A stretch of DNA of 64,000 nucleotides from Streptomyces malaysiense (lineage in GTDB: Bacteria > Actinomycetota > Actinomycetes > Streptomycetales > Streptomycetaceae), in the NCBI RefSeq assembly GCF_000980885.2, contig NZ_LBDA02000024.1:1-64000 (forward strand), read 5' to 3'. The notes under the pieces are model-generated. The model searched no databases. It saw only the letters and a program-made list of their open reading frames with translations, and was not told the DNA's origin. Of this stretch, positions 59,678 through 64,000 are shown one piece after another. The translations under genes were made by a program, and so were the position numbers. How positions within the stretch are numbered: position 1 is the first letter of the stretch; each line of letters begins with the position of its first letter.

Positions 59678-60628
59678 TCAGGGGGTGGCAGGCGCCCACA
59701 CGGGGAGGGCTCCGGGGAGCACCTCGAAGGTGGCCGCGGCGCCGATGCCGTGTTGGTACTCACCGTCGTGCTCCAGCGGGAGGCGGCGGCCGTCGGTGCG
59801 TTCCACGGTGATCCGGCGGCCCCGTGCGTAGACGGTCGCCGGATGGGCCATATGGGCGGCGTTCAGGGTCAGTTCGGGAACCTGGGCCGCGGTGATGTCG
59901 CCGCCGATGACACAGACGTCGAGCAGTCCGTCGTCGAGCAGTGAGTCGGGCAGTACCTGGTAGCGGCCGCCGCGGTAGGGGCCGCCGCCGACGTTGGCGA
60001 GGACGGTGGGGCCCTCGTGCACGATCCGGCCGTCGACCGTGACCCGGCCGGGGTACGGCTCGTACCCGTCGGCGGTGTCGGCGAAGGCGCGGACATAGCG
60101 TTCGCGGCCGCTCAGCGGTACCTGCTTCGCGGTGATCAGGGCGTCCGCGATGACACCCGAACAGGCGCCCAGGTACACGTAGTTGCGGGTCTCGGCGAGG
60201 CGGGCCAGGTCGAGCCTGCGCAACCGGGCGCTGCCGCCGATGCCGTGATCGGTGAGGATCGCCTTGAGCGCCTCGCTCCAGGACCGCTCGCCCCACAGCA
60301 TCTTGTAGCCGGAGTTGCCGGTGCCACCGGGTATCACCGCGAGGCTCGCCCCGTGGTCGGCCGGCACCAGTCCCTGCACGGCCTCACGGACCGTGCCGTC
60401 GCCGCCGATGGCGACGATCAGGTCGGGAGCGTCATCGGTGCGCTCCAGGGCGCGGCGTACGGCGACGGTCGCGTCCCCCGGTCCGCTGGTCCGGTGGACC
60501 TCGGCCCGCTCCAGGTAGGTGGCGCACAGATCCCGTACCTGACTGACGAGTTCGGGGCTGTGGCTACCGGAGGCCGGGTTGGCCAGGATCAGGGCCCGGG
60601 TGGGTCCGGGGGCTGCGGTGTCTGCCAT
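59678..60628 (-). CDS. Diacylglycerol kinase / sphingosine-kinase-like lipid kinase
   Basis: 316 residues from ATG 60628 with GGAGAG upstream. The DAGK catalytic motif is clear: LILANPASGSHSPELV and LIVAIGGDGTVREAVQGLVP, with VIPGGTGNSGYKMLWG (the usual GTxNDxA appears as GTGNSGY). C-terminal β-sandwich: DDGLLDVCVIGG, ERTDGRRLPLEHDGEY. It phosphorylates a lipid or isoprenoid-type alcohol. Three CTGAC-type heptamers in 11-bp phase upstream match those of the P450 gene, so the two are likely co-controlled and the enzyme may serve a biosynthetic pathway. Confidence 0.87.
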   Translation of the reverse strand: MADTAAPGPTRALILANPASGSHSPELVSQVRDLCATYLERAEVHRTSGPGDATVAVRRALERTDDAPDLIVAIGGDGTVREAVQGLVPADHGASLAVIPGGTGNSGYKMLWGERSWSEALKAILTDHGIGGSARLRRLDLARLAETRNYVYLGACSGVIADALITAKQVPLSGRERYVRAFADTADGYEPYPGRVTVDGRIVHEGPTVLANVGGGPYRGGRYQVLPDSLLDDGLLDVCVIGGDITAAQVPELTLNAAHMAHPATVYARGRRITVERTDGRRLPLEHDGEYQHGIGAAATFEVLPGALPVWAPATP

Positions 60629-60680
60629 GACGGGCGCTCTCCTCACATCGGACGCACCGGCGGTGGACGGAACACGGATG

Positions 60681-60723
60681 ACTCTGCCAAGGGGCCCTGA
60701 CCTGGCACTGACGCGCTACTGAC
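60681..60723 (-). promoter_or_regulatory. SARP-type heptamer repeats and -10 upstream of the lipid-kinase gene
   Basis: On the minus strand: GTCAGTA, GTCAGTG and GTCAGGG (starts at 60723, 60712 and 60701), each separated by 4 bp, followed after exactly 8 bp by the -10-like CAGAGT (60686-60681). The same layout stands before the P450 gene. Confidence 0.65.
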
Positions 60724-60763
60724 GTTTCGTCATGAACCTGCCGCGCTGTTCCTCGACGGCAGG

Positions 60764-60796
60764 TCCCGCGCCCGACGATCACCGCCGGGCGCGGGA
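60764..60796 (-). terminator. Terminator downstream of the P450 gene
   Basis: TCCCGCGCCCG (60764-60774) pairs perfectly with CGGGCGCGGGA (60786-60796) about 60 bp beyond the P450 stop. It lies upstream of the kinase promoter, so the kinase has its own start. Confidence 0.75.
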
Positions 60797-60855
60797 ACCG
60801 AACCGGACGACCGCCCCGGCGTCACCGGGCAACCGGCCTCACCGAGCAACCGGCA

Positions 60856-62052
60856 TCACCAGGTGACCGGCAACTCCTGGAGCCCGTACACGATCGTGTT
60901 CTCCCGGAAGCGGACGTCCTCCGGCGCCACCGCCAGGCGCAGGCCCGGGAAGCGGGTGAACAGGGCCTTGAGGCAGACCTCCAGCTCCATCCGGGCCAGG
61001 GAGGCGCCCGGGCACAGATGGGCGCCGAAGCCGAAGGCGAGGTGTCCGGCGGCGTTGCGGTGGATGTCGACCCTGTCGGCGCCGGGATATACGGATTCGT
61101 CATGGTTGGCCGCGGGGATGGCGACGATCACGCCGTCCCCCTTGCGGATGGTCGCGCCGCCCAGTTCGACCTCGGCCACGGCGGCCCGCACCTGGTTGTC
61201 CTGGGAGATGGACCAGTACCGCAGCAGCTCCTCGACGGCGGGCTTGAACAGGCTTTCGTCCGCGCGGAGTTCGGCGAGCTGGGCGGGGTCGCGCAGCAGG
61301 CTGAGGACGCTGAGGCTGATCTGGTGGGCCGTGGTCTCGTGCCCGGCGACGAGGATGAACCGAGCCATGGCCACGAGCTCCTCGTGGCTCAGCTCGCCCG
61401 CGCTCACGTACCGGGTGGCGAGCCGGCTGATCAGGTCGTCCCGCGGTTCGGCGGTGCGCCGCGCGACGAGCCCGTCGAGGAACTCGGTCATCGCGACGAA
61501 CGCCGCGTACGTCTCCTGGGGGCCCGCCTCCTGGGAGAGGATGACCTGGCTCTGCTCGGTGAAGTCCGCCTCGTCTTGTTCGGGCACCCCGAGCATGCGG
61601 GCGATGACCAGCGAGGGCAGCCGGATGGCGAAGTTCGCCACCAGGTCCACCGGCTTCGGTCCGCTCTCCAGCTCGTCCAGCAGCCGCCCGACGAGGAGTT
61701 CCACCTCGGGGCGCAGGGCGCGGGTGCGGCGGGCGGTGAACTCGGTCAGGGCCATCCGGCGCAGCCGGCCGTGCTCCGGGTCGTCCATGCGGCTGAAGGA
61801 CATCACGCCCGGCTCCGGCGGCAGCTGGATGCGGATCGGGAAGCCCGGCTGCTGGTCGTCGGCGCTGAACCGGTTGTCGTTGAGCACCTGGCGTACGTCC
61901 GCGTGCCGGGTGACCAGCCAGGCCTCGCCGCCTCTTATGCGCACTCTGGAGGGCGCTTCCTCACGAAGTGGGGCGTAGGCGTCCGGCGGCGCGTAGGGGC
62001 ACGACCGGGGCATGGGCCAATCTGGCAGTTTTCGCTGCTCACAGGCGAACAT
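60856..62052 (-). CDS. Cytochrome P450 (bacterial class I, CYP105/107-like)
   Basis: 398 residues, ATG 62052 with GGAGGG upstream. I-helix AGHETTAHQISL (~237; Glu-Thr pair for O2 activation), ExxR in AVEELLRYWSI, heme loop AFGFGAHLCPGASLARMEL (Cys ligand ~346) and SFSRMDDPEHGRLRRM. A soluble actinobacterial P450 that hydroxylates or epoxidises a small molecule using separate ferredoxin and reductase, none of which is adjacent. Promoter has three SARP-type heptamers. A DHA2-type exporter lies just upstream on the same strand. Confidence 0.92.
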   Translation of the reverse strand: MFACEQRKLPDWPMPRSCPYAPPDAYAPLREEAPSRVRIRGGEAWLVTRHADVRQVLNDNRFSADDQQPGFPIRIQLPPEPGVMSFSRMDDPEHGRLRRMALTEFTARRTRALRPEVELLVGRLLDELESGPKPVDLVANFAIRLPSLVIARMLGVPEQDEADFTEQSQVILSQEAGPQETYAAFVAMTEFLDGLVARRTAEPRDDLISRLATRYVSAGELSHEELVAMARFILVAGHETTAHQISLSVLSLLRDPAQLAELRADESLFKPAVEELLRYWSISQDNQVRAAVAEVELGGATIRKGDGVIVAIPAANHDESVYPGADRVDIHRNAAGHLAFGFGAHLCPGASLARMELEVCLKALFTRFPGLRLAVAPEDVRFRENTIVYGLQELPVTW

Positions 62053-62091
62053 GGGGTTCCCTCCGTTGGCTGGATCTCAGCGTCGGAGCAC

Positions 62092-62134
62092 ATCCTGGTG
62101 AGCAGCACTGACGGAAATCTGACGGGTTACTGAC
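62092..62134 (-). promoter_or_regulatory. SARP-type heptamer repeats and -10 upstream of the P450 gene
   Basis: On the minus strand: GTCAGTA, GTCAGAT and GTCAGTG (starts at 62134, 62123 and 62112), separated by 4 bp each, then exactly 8 bp and the -10-like CAGGAT (62097-62092). Heptamers every 11 bp with the last 8 bp before -10 is the rule for SARP activators such as ActII-ORF4. Confidence 0.7.
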
Positions 62135-62139
62135 TCGTT

Positions 62140-62160
62140 ATATACTGGCAAACATATACT
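62140..62160. promoter_or_regulatory. AT-rich repeat upstream of the SARP boxes
   Basis: ATATACT at 62140-62146 and again at 62154-62160, 14 bp apart, in an AT-rich island unusual for this DNA. It may bind a second regulator or form part of an upstream promoter. Confidence 0.4.
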
Positions 62161-62219
62161 TTTATGAAGGCAAAGAGGGTGGCGGACGGATAGTTCGGGC
62201 CCCGGTGGAGAGCAACGAG

Positions 62220-62252
62220 AAGGGGGCCGGCGCGGTCGGCGCCGGCCCCCTT
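62220..62252 (-). terminator. Terminator downstream of the DHA2-type MFS gene
   Basis: AAGGGGGCCGGCGC (62220-62233) pairs perfectly with GCGCCGGCCCCCTT (62239-62252), 22 bp past the transporter stop. Confidence 0.85.
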
Positions 62253-62274
62253 CGGGGTGGGAGTGCGGGGCGGG

Positions 62275-63765
62275 TCAGGCGGCCGCGGCCGCCGCGCCCT
62301 CCGCCGCCCGCGCTCGCGGCAGCAGTTGCACCAGGCAGGCCACCAGGACGCAGATCCCGGCCTGCACCAGCAGTCCGACGCTGAAGGCGTGGGCGTAGGA
62401 GTGCGCGGTGACCTGCGATCCGGCGACCCCGAAGAAGACCACGCCGAGCACGGCGATGCCGATCGCGTTGCCCATCTCCTGGGCCGTGGAGAACACACCG
62501 GAGGCGGCGGCCGCGTGCTGCGGGGCGACCCCGGCCAGGACCAGCGAGGCGAGCGGGGCGATCACGAAGCCCATGCCGAGGCCGGCCACGACCATGGCCG
62601 GGATGCACCAGGCCACGTTCCCGGTGCTGTCCAGGTGCCATGCGGTTTCGGCCAGGCCCAGATTGCCGATCGCCTGGAGCACCGCGCCGAGCGCGAGCAC
62701 CTGCTTGCCCAGCTTGGCGGCGACCTTCGGCGACTGCGCGGAGCCGAGGAAGAAGCCGAGGCCGAGCGGCATGAACAGCAGGCCCGACTTGAGCGCGGAG
62801 ACGCCACGGCCCTCCTGGAGGTACAGCGCGAGGACCAGGAAGAAGGAGGCCATCGCGGCGAAGAACACCAGCAGGGAGACGACGCCGATACCGAACGAGC
62901 GGTCCGCGAAGAGGCTCGGGTGGACCAGCGGAGAGCCGTCACGGGCCGCCTTGCGGCGCTGCGTCCACCAGAACGCGGCCAGCAGCGGCACCGCCGCCAC
63001 CAGGCACTCCCATGTCCAGGTCGGCCAGCCCTGCTCGCGGCCCTGGACCAGCGGCAGCACGATGGCCGTGAGACCGGCGGTCACCAGCACCACACCGGTC
63101 CAGTCGAGTCCCGTACGGCCCTCCGCGCGGGACTCGGGGACCAGCTTCGGGGTGAGCAGCAGGACGATGGCGCCGATCGGGGCGTTGATCAGGAAGATGG
63201 TGCGCCAGTCCCAGCCGAAGAGGTCGGCCTTGATCAGCAGACCGCCGATCAGCTGGCCGAACACTGCGGAGGCGCCCATCGTGATGCCGTACGCGTTGAA
63301 CGCGGCGACCCTGGCCTTGCCCGTGTAGGCGGTGGTCAGGATGCCGAGGACCTGCGGGATGACCAGCGCGGCCGCGGCGCCCTGCACGGCGCGGGCCGCG
63401 ATCAGTTCGGGCATGTTCGGGGCGACGCCGCAGGCCAGCGAGGCCAGTGCGAACAGGGCCAGGCCGATGGCGAACACCTTGCGGCGGCCGTACAGGTCGC
63501 CGAGCCGGCCGCCGGTGATGAGCATGGCGGACAGGCCGATGTTGAAGGTCGCCGCCACCAGCTGGATCTCGGCGCTGGTGGCGTGCATGTCCCGCTGGAG
63601 CGAGGGGATGGCCACATTGACGATGAAGAAGTCGATGTTGGCGATGAACAGGCCGAGCAACACCACGAGGAGAGCGCCCCAGGCGGGCTTGCCGCCGGAT
63701 TCCCCGTGGTCCGTTGCCGGCACGGACTCGGCACTTGTGCCGGTCAGTTCCGCTTCGGTGGTCAT
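62275..63765 (-). CDS. DHA2-family MFS multidrug exporter (EmrB/QacA type, 14 helices)
   Basis: 496 residues, ATG 63765. Fourteen predicted helices; N-terminal ALLVVLLGLFIANIDFFIVN with Asp in the first helix, motif A GGRLGDLYGRRKVFAIG and motif C-like AVFGQLIGGLLI. A C-terminal tail of Ala-rich sequence follows. Proton-driven efflux of drugs or of a biosynthetic product. It precedes the SARP-box P450 and follows a second transporter that runs off the window; the three may belong to one cluster. Confidence 0.9.
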   Translation of the reverse strand: MTTEAELTGTSAESVPATDHGESGGKPAWGALLVVLLGLFIANIDFFIVNVAIPSLQRDMHATSAEIQLVAATFNIGLSAMLITGGRLGDLYGRRKVFAIGLALFALASLACGVAPNMPELIAARAVQGAAAALVIPQVLGILTTAYTGKARVAAFNAYGITMGASAVFGQLIGGLLIKADLFGWDWRTIFLINAPIGAIVLLLTPKLVPESRAEGRTGLDWTGVVLVTAGLTAIVLPLVQGREQGWPTWTWECLVAAVPLLAAFWWTQRRKAARDGSPLVHPSLFADRSFGIGVVSLLVFFAAMASFFLVLALYLQEGRGVSALKSGLLFMPLGLGFFLGSAQSPKVAAKLGKQVLALGAVLQAIGNLGLAETAWHLDSTGNVAWCIPAMVVAGLGMGFVIAPLASLVLAGVAPQHAAAASGVFSTAQEMGNAIGIAVLGVVFFGVAGSQVTAHSYAHAFSVGLLVQAGICVLVACLVQLLPRARAAEGAAAAAA

Positions 63766-63865
63766 GGACGAAACTCCTCTGTGGTGCGCTGACGGCGTGT
63801 CCGTCGGCGGACACGCGGAACGGGACCGGCGGCGGACCCGCGATCGGGGCGGGCCGCCGCACGGC

Positions 63866-64000
63866 TCAGGACGTGGGTGCCTTCTTGGGCGGGCGCGGGA
63901 ACAGCTGGACCAGGGCCGCCACGCCGAGCGCGAACGGCACCAGCAGATAGACGCTGGCCCGGAAGGCGTCGGCGTAGGCGTCGGGTCCGGTGCCGTTGCC
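63866..64000 (-). CDS. C-terminal end of a second MFS transporter (cut by window)
   Basis: The last 44 residues of a leftward gene: GNGTGPDAYADAFRASVYLL, a final helix (VPFALGVAALVQLF) and the polar tail PRPPKKAPTS. The DAYADAFRASVYLLVPFALG pattern is that of the last helix of DHA2-type drug exporters. The rest lies beyond 64000. Its stop is 100 bp before the neighbouring transporter's start, so the two are probably in one operon. Confidence 0.7.
   Translation of the reverse strand, partial: GNGTGPDAYADAFRASVYLLVPFALGVAALVQLFPRPPKKAPTS

Overview
The window is high-GC actinobacterial DNA, most likely a Streptomyces chromosome. This rests on GC-biased third codon positions, many GTG starts, a pSAM2-type integrative element, a das (chitosaccharide) locus with dre-like boxes, and very large YD-repeat toxins. 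No rRNA or tRNA gene was recognised.

Left third (1-22.6 kb): a polymorphic-toxin locus broken up by mobile DNA. A 3,705-residue secreted Rhs/YD-repeat protein (11429-22546, minus) carries a Hint-type autoprocessing domain, an unassigned C-terminal toxin and an overlapping small immunity-like gene (11172-11432). About 10 kb away, in the same orientation, lies an orphan C-terminal module: the last residues of a Hint domain joined to an SCP1.201/DddA-like deaminase (877-1332), followed by a putative immunity gene (130-825). Between the two modules sit an IS481-type insertion sequence (1949-3883) and a compact actinomycete integrative and conjugative element (about 4.0-11.1 kb). The latter has two GntR-type regulators, an SCO3933-like protein, a TraB/FtsK DNA pump, a RepSA-type initiator, Xis and Int.

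Middle (22.8-45.5 kb): signalling and envelope genes. An ABC exporter and a NarL-type two-component system form one operon. A SpoIIE-like phosphatase follows, then a COG4705-like membrane protein beside an OmpR-type two-component system. Next come a BlaI/M56 sensor pair with BlaI-like boxes also in front of a glycosyltransferase/polysaccharide-deacetylase pair, a four-gene NRPS-independent siderophore operon, another OmpR-type two-component system, and a short HTH plus single-domain response-regulator operon with a probable leaderless promoter.

Right third (45.8-64 kb): a tightly coupled five-gene operon (PhyH-type dioxygenase, DUF6271-like protein, PLP decarboxylase, GNAT acetyltransferase, MFS exporter) looks like an uncharacterised small-molecule pathway. 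It is followed by a das-type locus: lipoprotein DasA, permeases DasB/DasC, glycosidase DasD and divergent DasR. Then come an MmgE/PrpD protein, an NTF2-like protein, a diacylglycerol-kinase-like enzyme, a cytochrome P450 and two MFS exporters, the last cut by the window edge. The P450 and kinase promoters share three heptamers each in exact 11-bp phase, 8 bp before a -10-like hexamer. This is the layout of SARP activator sites and suggests the edge of a specialised-metabolism regulon.

The observations most worth following are the orphan deaminase toxin module, the dioxygenase/DUF6271/decarboxylase operon and the SARP-like repeats.
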